A stretch of DNA of 64,000 nt, taken from contig JASVEC010000004.1 in the NCBI GenBank assembly GCA_030770535.1, forward strand, positions 124,001 to 188,000, in the 5' to 3' direction. The notes beneath the pieces are model-generated. The model worked only from the letters and a program-made list of their open reading frames with translations. It had not been told where the DNA came from and did no database searches. Shown here one piece after another: positions 36,281-47,164 of this stretch. The position numbers and the translations under genes were made by a program. Origin of the DNA: Batkoa obscura. Its lineage: Eukaryota; Entomophthoromycota; Entomophthoromycetes; Entomophthorales; Batkoaceae. Numbering within the stretch: the stretch's first letter is position 1; every line of letters starts with the position of its first letter.

Positions 36281-37414
36281 TTATGTTTTAGAGAGATTGA
36301 CTGGAGGTGCTAATCGTTTGATTTGAGAATTAAGCCAATCAATAGAATCTACTAATACGGTATTAGAATTAAACATGTTGTGCTCAAGATGCGGATAGAT
36401 TCTCGTTAATTTATCAATAGTACCACTAAGGTCATAAATCATATTTGCTCCACGATAATCCAATACTTGATCATTGCCACCTTGTTGAACAAAAAAAGGA
36501 GTTTGTAATCTTGGTAAATCACTTACTAATTTCTTTGTCTCATTTAGAATCATAATCATTGTTCCAATTCTGCAACTTTGTTGAAACATTAAAGGATCAC
36601 GTTTTACATAATCTTCATCATAAAAGGTACTATTACTTATTCTGTTATCTGCTGTTAACTTTGAAGCTTCATTTAATTCCAGTTCTAATTCCTCTTCTTC
36701 ATCATCATCGTTATCCGAAGACGGTATTGTTAATCTTGGAGTTAATTTTGCGACTAATTTACCAAAATTAATTAAAGCTGAATTGTTAACTAAAGAAGAA
36801 TTAAGTTTAATACAAGGTGATACTAAACTTAGTCCTGAAACTGAATGTGGGTTATTTATACAATATCTTATACCAATTAATCCTCCTAATGAATAGCCCA
36901 ATAAAAAAATAGGGCATCTACTATTATATTCTTTAACTCTTGTTATTACTGTTTCTAAAGCATCTAATAATGGTTGCATTTCAGTCAAATCGACATGAAT
37001 TCCATCACTTCTTCCATGGCTTGGTAAATCTAAAATATGTACTCTATATCCTTCATAGCAATAATTTGGCACTAATTTAGCAAGATAACCACCATAAGCA
37101 GCGATACCATGTAACATAATGATCTCAGCTTTAGGATTCTCTACATGATTATGCAAACACCACGATTGCAAATATAATCTCCCAAGCGGTCTCTTCTTTG
37201 TGTTCAAACATCCCTGATTGCTTTTTTCGGGTATTACTTGAATGTATTCTTCATGCCACCAATATTCTTTACTTTCCCTTAAACTTATTTCGGATGGATG
37301 ATATGGCATATTCCTCCTACCAAACGAAGGATCGGATACTTTTAAGCCCATGCTGCTACATATCCCGTGTAAAAAAACTTGGTAGAATTTGGATAGGTAA
37401 AAATCATTTAACAT
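36281..37414 (-). CDS. alpha/beta hydrolase, monoglyceride lipase-like
   Basis: 377-aa serine hydrolase (Hydrolase_4 type, related to YJU3/MGLL), likely cleaving monoacylglycerol or a similar ester at lipid droplets. HGIAAYGGYLAKLVPNY holds the oxyanion region. The nucleophile elbow is LLGYSLGGLIG (G-Y-S-L-G). The acid is in QQGGNDQVLDYRG and the catalytic His in YPHLEHNMF. DLPSHGRSDG matches the family's GHGxSxG block. A Glu/Asp-rich insert (SSDNDDDEEEELELELNEAS) in the cap region is unusual. Intronless; the first ~75 residues are not conserved. Confidence 0.85.
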   Translation of the reverse strand: MLNDFYLSKFYQVFLHGICSSMGLKVSDPSFGRRNMPYHPSEISLRESKEYWWHEEYIQVIPEKSNQGCLNTKKRPLGRLYLQSWCLHNHVENPKAEIIMLHGIAAYGGYLAKLVPNYCYEGYRVHILDLPSHGRSDGIHVDLTEMQPLLDALETVITRVKEYNSRCPIFLLGYSLGGLIGIRYCINNPHSVSGLSLVSPCIKLNSSLVNNSALINFGKLVAKLTPRLTIPSSDNDDDEEEELELELNEASKLTADNRISNSTFYDEDYVKRDPLMFQQSCRIGTMIMILNETKKLVSDLPRLQTPFFVQQGGNDQVLDYRGANMIYDLSGTIDKLTRIYPHLEHNMFNSNTVLVDSIDWLNSQIKRLAPPVNLSKT

Positions 37415-38372
37415 TTTAAAATAAAAAGTATTAATAAAATGATTAAAATAAATAGAGAGATAAGATATAAAAACAAAACTGTTGATTGAAGGGAAAATAT
37501 TAAATTACTAATTTATGAGCTGAATTTAACTATTAAATTTTAAATACCAATAAAATTCTTGTCTTAATGGTACAAAAAATCGTGATCATATTGCTACTAA
37601 TAAAATTATGATTTTTTACGAAATAAGCTGCCCAATTTTTGATTAAAAGTTTATCCGCAATGCTTAAATTTTATTGCAAGAACTGGTTTAAACTATAAAA
37701 GGGAAGACAATAGATTAAGTTCTAAATTAAGTAAATTTAACTTTGATAAATTCTCTCCAATTACCCCTTAAAATCCAATTTAGATTGAAAAATTAAACTT
37801 ATGCTTAAGAAAATAGAGAAGGTTTTTGGATAAATATTTGTATGACTTTACCTAAAAATAGCAATTTGTTTAATAACGTTGAACAAAAACTTGAAACTTT
37901 ATTGTGGTTGTTGGTTGTAAAACTATTATTTTTGTTTAAGCCTCTCTTTATAGTTTCTATTTACTTAAGACTATGGTCTTTATTAACATAATACTCTAGT
38001 GTTGAAATATTAGAAACTACTTAATATTATAAATGGTAGCAATACTTATTGTGTTCCAATTTTTACCTAAAATCCATAACATTTAAAACTAATTTATTTT
38101 TGTAAATCAAGTTTTTTACTAATCTGTATATTTTGATTTAATAGTGATAAAATTAACATGAGTTAATAAAAATTCAGATAAAATCTTTAAATACCTTATT
38201 AATTTTACTCATAAACATATTTGATACTATATCGCATCTTACTATAATTTGAAAACAAGTCTGTTTCATTATTTTATTATTTTTAATATTATTGGTATTA
38301 AAAGAAAGAGGGCCCTATATATTGAAAATGTTTTTTTATTTATGATTTATAAGATTTATTATTATTTGAAAG
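37415..38372. other. intergenic
   Basis: Nearly 1 kb of AT-rich DNA upstream of the hydrolase gene. No gene seen. Confidence 0.4.
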
Positions 38373-38477
38373 TATGGGGGTGTATTTTTGTGTTTAAGGA
38401 TTTCATTAACAATTTTTTTATTCAAATAGCGCTTAAAAGATAGAAAAAATAATGAAATCAAAAAAAACACCCCCATA
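38373..38477 (-). mobile_element. MITE family A, copy 6
   Basis: Reverse orientation: TATGGGGGTGTATTTTTGTG to AAAAAACACCCCCATATA, core complement of TTAAGCGCTATTTGAAT. Both termini intact. Confidence 0.9.
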
Positions 38478-39008
38478 TATTATCCCCTTTCTGAACTTCA
38501 TATTAGATTAAATATTTTAGTATAAATAAATAAAGAATATAGCAACTTTTAATTTTACTGCAATCTTATTTTTACTTAAACCCTACGGCATAAATTTTAT
38601 TGTTTAATAAAAGAAACTGAAACGAATAGAACTATGATATTCTTCCTTTATAACTTTGAAATCCTATATTAAATCCAAGGTTCTATTCATCAATTAATAA
38701 GATAACAAAATTGTTGCTCATTTTCAATATTTGATTTATTTTTTCTATTGATAAAATAATTACAAATAAATGTTTAAAGTAAAAAGAAAAGCAAGCTAAA
38801 TATTACTTTATCTTTCATATATTAAACTATTTGTTGAATTTTATATTATTTTATTAACTATTATATTTTTTTAATTTTCATAGAATATACTACTTTTGTC
38901 TATGTCTTTTATAAAAGGATCATATTTTTAACTTTTTATAAAATTATGAAACAAAACTACCAAACTAAAAAACTTAATATAATTTAATGGCAAAATTAAA
39001 AATATTAT
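38478..39008. other. intergenic
   Basis: Downstream of alanine aminotransferase; no feature seen. Confidence 0.4.
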
Positions 39009-41072
39009 CTATGAATATTCTTCCATAAATTGATTATGAAACCCAGTTAATAAATCAATAAATTGATCAATAGAATCTTCACTAGGTAAAAAAGTAGTTC
39101 TAAAATGTAAGGTAGCTTCTTTTTGTTTAAATCCAGAGCCAGGAATGGTACACTAAAAGAAAAATAGAATTAGATATAAAAGCTTTTTTAATAGTAGCAA
39201 TAACTTACCACCCCAATTCGATTTAACATTTCCATACAATAAAATTCGTCCCCTTGTTTACCTTGTTTTTTAGCTTCATCAATTGCTTTTTGGGGTAATT
39301 TGATTGTAGGGAATAAATACATAGCACCCTATATAAATTTCATTAATAAGTATATTAAAAAATAAAGTAAAATTCAATTACCTGAGCCAAATTACAAGAC
39401 ACACTGTTCATTGAATTAAAAGCATTATATAACTTAATTGATCTTCTTTTAAGAGATTCATAAATATTTTGAATTTCTTTATGATATAAAATATAAGACT
39501 CATCACCCTTCTTTGGTGGATTTAACATCAAATCTACCATAACTTGACCAGACACATTAGGGCACAAAGAAACTGAACTAATTTTATAAACTTGTTCGGC
39601 TACCTTGGAATCAATCCCATTTAATTCAAAATACCCGCCTCTTCTTCCACATTCTCCTATCATGCCTTTAGAGATTGAATGGAATGAGACTAATTCCAAA
39701 TCATGGTACTTAGAGTCCATACTAGTTTAATATGAGTGAGTATAAATAGAAAAAGTAAATTAATTTCCAATTACCTATACAGTACTTTTTTAAAGCTATA
39801 AAATGGGAATTCATCCGGTTGATAAATATTAGTTTGATAAACTTCATCCGCCATTAATACTAAATTATTTTCATAACAAAATTCAATGATCTATTAATAT
39901 TTATTAGCATTATTATGTGATAACAAAATAAAAAATTACTTGTTTCATATTCTCCAATTCCAAGCATTGTCCAGTTGGATTTCCTGGATTAATAATAACT
40001 AAAGATCTTACATCAATACTCTTTTCTTTTGCTATTTTTAAATTTTGTTTTAATTCTTCAATCTATGATGTATTATTATTAAAACTATATAAGCTATATG
40101 TTATATATTATAAATTACATTTAATCCCCATTTCTCCTCTTCGTTTAAATAATAGTAAACAGGATGAATATTATTTAGACTTAATGTAGCAGTATATAAT
40201 GGATATTGTGGTATTGGTATCATTACCTAATAGTAAACAAATAATTAAGTTTTGACTTCTTAATTAACAATATTGATATTTACCCCAACTTGTTCATTTT
40301 GAGCTAATAACTGTAATAATAATTGGACTCCAGAGGAAGCACCAGTAGTTAAAAAGATATTATTTGGGTTACTAGGATAGCCATCTCTTTCTATAGAATT
40401 TATATTAGATTTAATATTTAATATTTAGTTTATAGATTAAAAATTACCTTTAATGAATTCAGCCACTCTTTCTCTGATATAAGGGATACCTGATAAATAT
40501 TAAAATCAAAGCTCATATTTCATTTTAGAGCAAAATTTACCTTGAGAATGTGAATAAGAACCTAAAGATGTAATTTTTGAATGTAACAATTTAGCTCTTT
40601 CAATGACATCTTTTGGAAATAAATTGAACTCATCATTTTTTTGGATTAATTCAGGATATTCGAGTAAAGACATAACCTTGATTTTAAAACATTATTTAAA
40701 TACCTTACATTATATTCACCAAAAAAAGACTTACTTGACGGAAAAAAGTAATTGGCTGTTGGCCAAGGGCTTGTGGGTTACCAATACTACAGTTGATTAA
40801 TTTATCAAAGTTGTAATTGCCTTCTCGTCTTTCTAAATCCTAGTGTGTATTTATATAAGTTACTATGTAATAGAAAATAGTAATAGAAAATAGTAATAAA
40901 ATTACTCTTTTTATCTCTTCAGCCCTTAAGGCAATTTCTCCACGTACAGCATATTCTACGTTAATAATGTTTTTATTGATAGTTTCAAGTGTCAATACTT
41001 TTTTCTTAGCTAAATAATTCTTTAATATAAAATAGATAAAATTATAAGTTTATGCTTACTTTCAAAGACCAT
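39009..41072 (-). CDS. alanine aminotransferase
   Basis: PLP enzyme that interconverts alanine and 2-oxoglutarate with pyruvate and glutamate. Around eleven short exons start at 41072 ([17 protein letters not shown]). Recognisable blocks: [133 protein letters not shown] (Schiff-base Lys in SISKG), [16 protein letters not shown], and [20 protein letters not shown]. No obvious mitochondrial presequence, so probably cytosolic. The most intron-dense gene of the window; all joins seem in phase. Confidence 0.93.
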
Positions 41073-41585
41073 GGTTGAAGTTTTTGTTATTTAATTTAAT
41101 TTATAAAGTTTTTCATCTAATATAATTACTTTCGTTTCTTTATATACTTCTCATTGATAATCATCGTGGTTAATAGTATACACAAATGATATCATTCATT
41201 TAAAAGGAATAATTTAAGTTAACTAAATCCTATTTTAGCGATGATATATAGAGGCTTAAAATGGAGGCATAACAATAATGAAATTAATTTTCCTTTACTT
41301 TGACATAAAACCCAACCTATGATTTAGTTATATCAGCTTAAATTGAATTTTATATTTGTTTACTAGCATTTTCATATGTAAATTGTTATCTAACCATTTA
41401 TAACTTTTGTGAGGTTTTAATAAACATAACCAATGATTTCATTTTATTGACATCATCAACTTTAATTAAAAAAATAAAAAAATAATAAATTATAAAATAA
41501 TCAAAATTTATTTTAATAATATAATAATCAAATAATATAAGATTAAGTAAAATAATACAACTAATACATTTTCCGTTTCATTAGT
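41073..41585. other. intergenic
   Basis: Between two minus-strand genes; nothing recognised. Confidence 0.4.
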
Positions 41586-42818
41586 TTATGGCTGAATAAG
41601 TGGAGTACGTTCATCATTGGAATGGGTTATAAGAAAAGAAGGTGGATGAACTACACCATTAAATAAAAAGGTACCATAAACAAGTAATGAAAACCCAACT
41701 ACTTGAAGTAAACTAAATGTTTCCCAACCTAAAAATAAACTTACAAGCCAAATGAATAAGGTACGTGATGTATCAATAGTTGAACGAGAGGTGGCACTAA
41801 TAGTTCTAGTTACGGACAATCCAAAAAAGTTAAAGAATGCAATTGAAAGTGCAATAAAGATAGCAGATATCCAAACGGTTGGATGATCGACTATTTCATT
41901 CCAACCATTTTGAATATCAAAATAGCCACCTGGGTTACTTTGACCAAAGAAATAATTTAAGAATGGCATTGCTATTGTAATTGAAATGATACCAAATAAA
42001 CCTTCTAACCAAACACCATCGGCAGGGTATAAATGATATTGGGACATAATTTTTTCTTCCGTAACAAATTGACTAGCTGAAAACATTTGTGCAAATAAGA
42101 CTAATAAAACACCAACAAGGGAGTTTTTGTTTTCAAGACTAGCTACTATTATTTCATTAAGTAAACCATCAGCGGTATCTGGGATTTTTCTATCAAAAAG
42201 ACTACTAGCCCCAACTAAAGCAACGCCCAATACGATACTTAATAAAGCAGTCCACTGATATAAAAATAATCTCTTTTTTAAAAATAAAACAGAAAATAAA
42301 CCAACAAATAACACAATGGAACCTCTTAACATTTGATACACAGAAGCGGAAGTGTAAATAAGTCCGACATTCATCAATGTAGTACCACAAATATCAAAAA
42401 GGCAAGGGATCCACATATAAAATATTTTATACCCACTCAAAGGTTCGGTAGGTAATGGGTTATTAAGAAAAATAGGGTTACCTTCTTCATCTTGATCTAC
42501 TTTTGGTATACTGTCTTCTTCTGGATGGGAATCAATAGTTACTGCACTCACTCCTAATAATTCATCAACACTATCATCTACATCATTTTGAAAAATTCGC
42601 GCGTATATATAAACGGCTATACAGGAAAATTCACCAATAAACATAATCAACGTTTGCCAAAGTGGTTGTTCAAAATACCGATGGTTATTTGGATCTGGGT
42701 CATCACAGTTCCCTACACATTGGCGATCTTGATATTTATTTAAAATTGTGTTTGCTGTACCGGTAAATAACATACCAGCAACTAGCATTAAAGTATATCT
42801 TTGATTGATACCTGACAT
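41586..42818 (-). CDS. SLC35F6-like transporter
   Basis: 410-aa, ten-helix member of the drug/metabolite transporter superfamily, closest to SLC35F6, an endolysosomal/mitochondria-associated protein. It opens RYTLMLVAGMLFTGTANTIL and has FIGEFSCIAVYIYA, CGTTLMNVGLIYTSASVYQM then LRGSIVLFVGLFSVLFLKK, LFAQMFSASQFVTEEKI, and LEGLFGIISITIAMPFL. SVTRTISATSRSTIDTSRTL near helix 9 is the family's conserved end. A hydrophilic loop after helix 2 (~residues 85-125) is acidic. Intronless here. Substrate unknown. Confidence 0.88.
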   Translation of the reverse strand: MSGINQRYTLMLVAGMLFTGTANTILNKYQDRQCVGNCDDPDPNNHRYFEQPLWQTLIMFIGEFSCIAVYIYARIFQNDVDDSVDELLGVSAVTIDSHPEEDSIPKVDQDEEGNPIFLNNPLPTEPLSGYKIFYMWIPCLFDICGTTLMNVGLIYTSASVYQMLRGSIVLFVGLFSVLFLKKRLFLYQWTALLSIVLGVALVGASSLFDRKIPDTADGLLNEIIVASLENKNSLVGVLLVLFAQMFSASQFVTEEKIMSQYHLYPADGVWLEGLFGIISITIAMPFLNYFFGQSNPGGYFDIQNGWNEIVDHPTVWISAIFIALSIAFFNFFGLSVTRTISATSRSTIDTSRTLFIWLVSLFLGWETFSLLQVVGFSLLVYGTFLFNGVVHPPSFLITHSNDERTPLIQP

Positions 42819-43788
42819 GAGAGTTGAGTTAAGTTACAAATTATAAGAGTAATAAATAAAAGATAAGGTATAGAGGTGAGTTAATTGATTTAAAAATATG
42901 ATAATCTAAAATAAAGGATTAAAAAGAAAGTTTTTAAAAAAAATTAATTTATGTTTTAATTTATAGTCTTTGAGTTGCTTTGTTTTTGACCGTTAATAAT
43001 TATGTTATTTATTGCTTGACTCCATTCTATTTGAGTCATCTTTTGAATTCTCTAACCTCCACTTTGCCTAAATAGGGCAAACTAGCCATTTATTGGTTGA
43101 TTTTAATCTCAACTTTATTTGATTCGTATAAATTGAAAATAGGCTAAAAGAATAGATTGCCTAATATTCAGTGTGACTGTTGAAGTATTTGGTCATTCAT
43201 TTCTTCAGCAATTAATTGTGAATGAATAACTTGACTTTTTTTAAAAGCTATAGCAATTAATACTTTATTAATATCAAGAAAATGGAATATTGCTAGTAAT
43301 TAATATTAAAAACAACCTTGAGTAATATTACTTTAAGTTGCAAACAGCAGTTGTTTAATGAATAATATTAATGTAATGAAAATAAAATAATAAAATCAAA
43401 TCATTCAATTTTGATTTAATTAAATTCTTAAAATCTAATTAAAGTTAAAATGACGAAATTCATCAAATATTTTTGAAGTTCAAGTTTTATGACATTATAT
43501 TTTATCTAACAAATTAAGTAAATTTAATAAAATAATTGTTTTTATATTATTCAGCAAAAACATTTAATAAATAATCACCGTTTTCGCTAAATTTTAATAT
43601 AAAATTTGATGAAATTTACAATTTTCTGATGATTAATAATTTATAAAAAAAATTGAATCACTTGCTAAATTTTATGGAATCTTCAAAAAGAACGCAATTT
43701 TTCTATAGAAAAGGTAACTTGATTTTGTAGGTTAGTCTGAACCTAAGGGTTCAGTTTTTTCAGGTTTTAATTTCTTGAGATAATTATA
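42819..43788. other. intergenic
   Basis: About 1 kb upstream of the SLC35F6-like gene; no gene seen. Confidence 0.4.
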
Positions 43789-43893
43789 TATGGGGATGTA
43801 TTTTTGTGTTTAAGAGTTTTACTATCAATTTTTCCGCTGAAATAGCGCTTAAAAGATGGAAAAAGTAATGAAGCCAAAAAAAACACTCCCATA
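43789..43893 (-). mobile_element. MITE family A, copy 7
   Basis: TATGGGGATGTATTTTTGTG to AAAACACTCCCATATT, with the full core. Reverse orientation. Confidence 0.9.
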
Positions 43894-45012
43894 TTAAACA
43901 TGATACTACCAATGTGTTGTTTTATGTTACTTTAAACAGGTCTACTGTAGTGTCTTTTACTTACTTTTTAATTGATGATTTTTGCTTCACTTTCTAATGT
44001 ATAAAATGAACAATATAACAAAACATAGCAAGGAATTCATATATTGATTTAAAGGTTATAAAGGATAGAACACATTGCAGTTGGGTGTCTTTTATCGTTT
44101 TTAATTTGTAATCAATATTTTATAATATGAATTTGAATTGTATAAAAGTAATAAAGACTTCAAGCTGATAATATTATAAATTTACTACAAATTAAGAATA
44201 ATAAAAACATTTAACTACAACATGTTTTATCATGACTTGTTCATTCGGTTCTTCCTTTGAATAGTAAGATTTATGCTATAAGTTTAAGTAAAAATAAGAT
44301 AAGATTATAATCTACCTTTGTTTATCAACAGGACTATTATGATGGATAGTACGATTTACCTTTAAACACAGCTTTATCACTTACAATATTAAAATGATTT
44401 ATTTTATAAAATAAACTTTATAAACATTATGATTTATATTGATCAAAAACATACTAAGATTAGAAAAAACTATTTTTAAAAAATTACTCAAATATCATAT
44501 TGTTTTTTAAATTCTATATTACTATATATAAAAGAGTATTATTGAATATTTCATAATAAATATTTTTATAAAAATGTTGGATCTTTTAAAATTTAAAAAA
44601 ATACTTAATCTTTTAGTAAAATTTAAACTAATATTAAGTGTAAAATAATTTAAATTATTATTAATAATTATCAGACATAATAAAGTATCTAATGTTTTAA
44701 AATTAAAGCTATTTTAAAATAAAAATTCATTTTATGATTTACTTAGATTATCCGTTTTTAAACAATTTTATTTATTTTATTTTATTTTATTTTATTTTAG
44801 TTTCATAAATAAACATGTAGGGAGGGGACTTTTGTAACCTTTCAAGATTTATAGAAAAAAGTTAAATCATTAAAATGGATTATACTTTAAAAATATTACA
44901 ATGCCAAAAGCTCGACTCTTATTTAAAAAACCGTTATAATATAAAAAAAATACATTCTACAAAAAATATTCAAAATATCCAAAACTCATAAAAATAAATT
45001 CTAATATAAAAT
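43894..45012. other. intergenic with TTTTA repeat
   Basis: Gene-free; a TTTTA pentamer run lies at 44767-44799. Nothing else supported. Confidence 0.5.
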
Positions 45013-45412
45013 TTAATTTTTAATATCTGGATTATAACTTAATAAGTTTCTTAACTCTTTTTCACGTTTGAAATCTTGTTTAATAACCCTATCGGTTAAT
45101 AAAAACCTATTATTAGCTTCTTGTGAACGAATAAGAGATCCAATAGCCATTAATGAGCCGAAGAAAGTAGCTGATTGTAGCATAGAACTACCAACTGACC
45201 TTAAATATCCTTTAGATCCTGGGCCATAACTATAGAAATTGAAAATTAAAATTAATTCAAAATAAAATTATCATAGATCAGGAGTATGAATTAGCAATTA
45301 CTTACACTAAAACTTGTACGCCACCTAATAAAAATCCCATAGTAGCACCGACCGCTCCACCCATCATTAAACCCATCTTCATTCGATCAAAATAACTTGG
45401 TTGTTGTGCCAT
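45013..45412 (-). CDS. MGR2: ROMO1/Mgr2 family inner-membrane protein
   Basis: Small protein of the mitochondrial TIM23 translocase; in yeast Mgr2 gates lateral release of precursors. Two exons: ~45306-45412 (MAQQPSYFDRMKMGLMMGGA) and 45013-~45230, joined at VQVLV-YGPGSKGYLRSVG. About 105 aa with two short helices rich in Gly (MGLMMGGAVGATMGFLLGG; SATFFGSLMAIGSLIRS), as in all ROMO1 proteins. Tail LTDRVIKQDFKREKELRNLL is charged. The split frame is why simple ORF calls miss it. Confidence 0.88.
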
Positions 45413-45705
45413 TGTAGTTAGTTGGAAAATAATTAAAGCAAAATTTATTAATTTTTTTTTTTCATTAACTAAATTAAATTCTCAATTAAAAAGAACAAAT
45501 GATAAAAAAGTGACGAAATTGAAAGATTATGGGATCCATAGTTTTATTTTGATAAAAATTCAAATGTATAATGATCGAAATTGAGACATCAAAAGTATAT
45601 TAAAGGTGTATTATATTTAAAAAAAACAATTTATTTTTTATTTTTGAGCTTTAATCAATTCCTAGATAATAATAAATTAAAACATATACTAAAAAATCAA
45701 TAAAA

Positions 45706-46448
45706 TTAAAAATCTACTTTTTGTGCATTATTGACTGCTTTTTTAAAATCTTCAACTTCTTTCCAACAATCTAAAGTTCTCTTATTATGATTGCTAAAAA
45801 TTTAAAATTTAATCAATAATAGTAGAATAGAAATAAATTAAACTACTTACCGATAACAAGCGATTAAAGTTTCTTTAGCTTCTTCAATGACTTTATTTTG
45901 TTTAGGTTCATTTCTATGATAAAAATTAAAAATCAATCAAATTAAATCTTTCATACCCCAATGATAATGTTAATAATAAACTTACGTCAAATGTTTGTTA
46001 TTTAATTCCTTTACATAATCCAAAAGATAATTACTGTCAGTTAACCTTTTATCCTTAACCGAATTAAATAATAATTCTTGCTCTTTTTGAATTCTTTCAA
46101 CTTCTTGTAATACTCTTTCATCAACTATTCTTTCCATATTTTCAAACTCTAAATCCGCTTGTTTTTTAAAATCTTTCTATATTCCTAACGTTAATTTCAT
46201 CAATTTTTCAAAATATAATTAGATTTACTTTAATCTCTTCCTTATTTGATGTGACAGCGTTGTTGTTGTTTTGTTGATTACTACGAACCCCAGTTAAATC
46301 TTGTAATAAATCTTGAGATATCTAAATTACAAATCAATTTTTTATACTATAATTCTTATAAATAAAAAATTACAGATAACTTAGCTTGTGTTGGGGCATA
46401 AAAGACTAATGGTTCATCACTTGCTTGTTTGGAACTATTGGAGCCCAT
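45706..46448 (-). CDS. MIC19: MICOS subunit MIC19 (CHCHD3-like)
   Basis: Component of the MICOS complex at crista junctions. About five exons. N-terminus MGSNSSKQASDEPLVFYAPT carries a myristoylation signal (MGxxxS). A long charged coiled coil follows (FKKQADLEFENMERIVDERV, QEVERIQKEQELLFNSVKDK). The C-terminus has a single Cx10C pair, CYRNHNKRTLDC, followed by WKEVEDFKKAV, the half CHCH motif found in fungal MIC19 (animal CHCHD3 has a full twin motif). Ends NAQKVDF. Located next to the ROMO1/Mgr2 gene, same strand. Confidence 0.87.
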
Positions 46449-46707
46449 TATGAAGTTGAGTATTTAATATCGATTGAAAATTAAAAACTTAATAATCAAA
46501 AATAGCACTGTAACTTTATACAAGATAATGGACGAAATTGATTGATCGAAATATGACCAATAATACTTGACTAAAAATGAAACATTCATTCTTAATTAGT
46601 TGAAACTTTAACCAATAAATTCTAACTATGTCTTCAGTTTCGTAGTTTATTACAACTTAACCTTTAGTCCTTTTTATTCAAAATTTCCTTCACAAATAAA
46701 GCACATA

Positions 46708-47038
46708 ATGGCAGTAATACTTAGTTTCAAACTAATAAACTAAACACTTACTAAACTCATTAGCAAATTGATTATTCTGCACCAATAGCCATTGAATTAC
46801 TTCCAAGTTTATCGACTTTGTTTTTAACTTTAGGATTATTATCCAGTGTTACTTATGGAATGTAAGTTTATTTATAGTTATATTGATTTAAATAAGATAA
46901 GATATTAATAATATTCTCTTTAACTTAAATAGTACCAAGAATTCCATACTAAATGAAGGTTTGACTGCTATACTAGCTTCGAGTTTATTATCAGTAGGTT
47001 TATTGTTCTTTTTTACAATTATTGGGTTATCACCTTAA
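46708..47038 (+). CDS. OST5: OST5/TMEM258-like oligosaccharyltransferase subunit
   Basis: Tiny two-helix ER protein, three exons: 46708-46713 (only ATG GCA), 46764-46861 and 46933-47038. Spliced product ~70 aa: MAQIDYSAPIAIELLPSLST, then LFLTLGLLSSVTYGITK, NSILNEGLTAILASSLLSVG, then LLFFFTIIGLSP. The layout (short lumenal start with S-x-P, helix, charged turn, E-x-L-x-A-x-x-A-S-L-L-x-x-G then a second hydrophobic helix to the end) matches OST5/TMEM258, a subunit of oligosaccharyltransferase. Introns have GTAATA/GTAAGT donors and TTAG/ATAG acceptors. Family call is by pattern, so moderate confidence. Confidence 0.65.
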
Positions 47039-47164
47039 TTTATAACTATTTTTAATTTTAATTATTGAAATAAATTTTTCAATATAATGTAAAAATATAA
47101 CAATTAATATATAAAAATAGTATAATAATATTAATAATAAATTTGGCTTTATTTTTTTTTAAAA

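Noticed and set aside
38249-38443. 64-residue plus-strand frame
   Set aside because: Runs through MITE copy 6 and intergenic DNA; no coding features.
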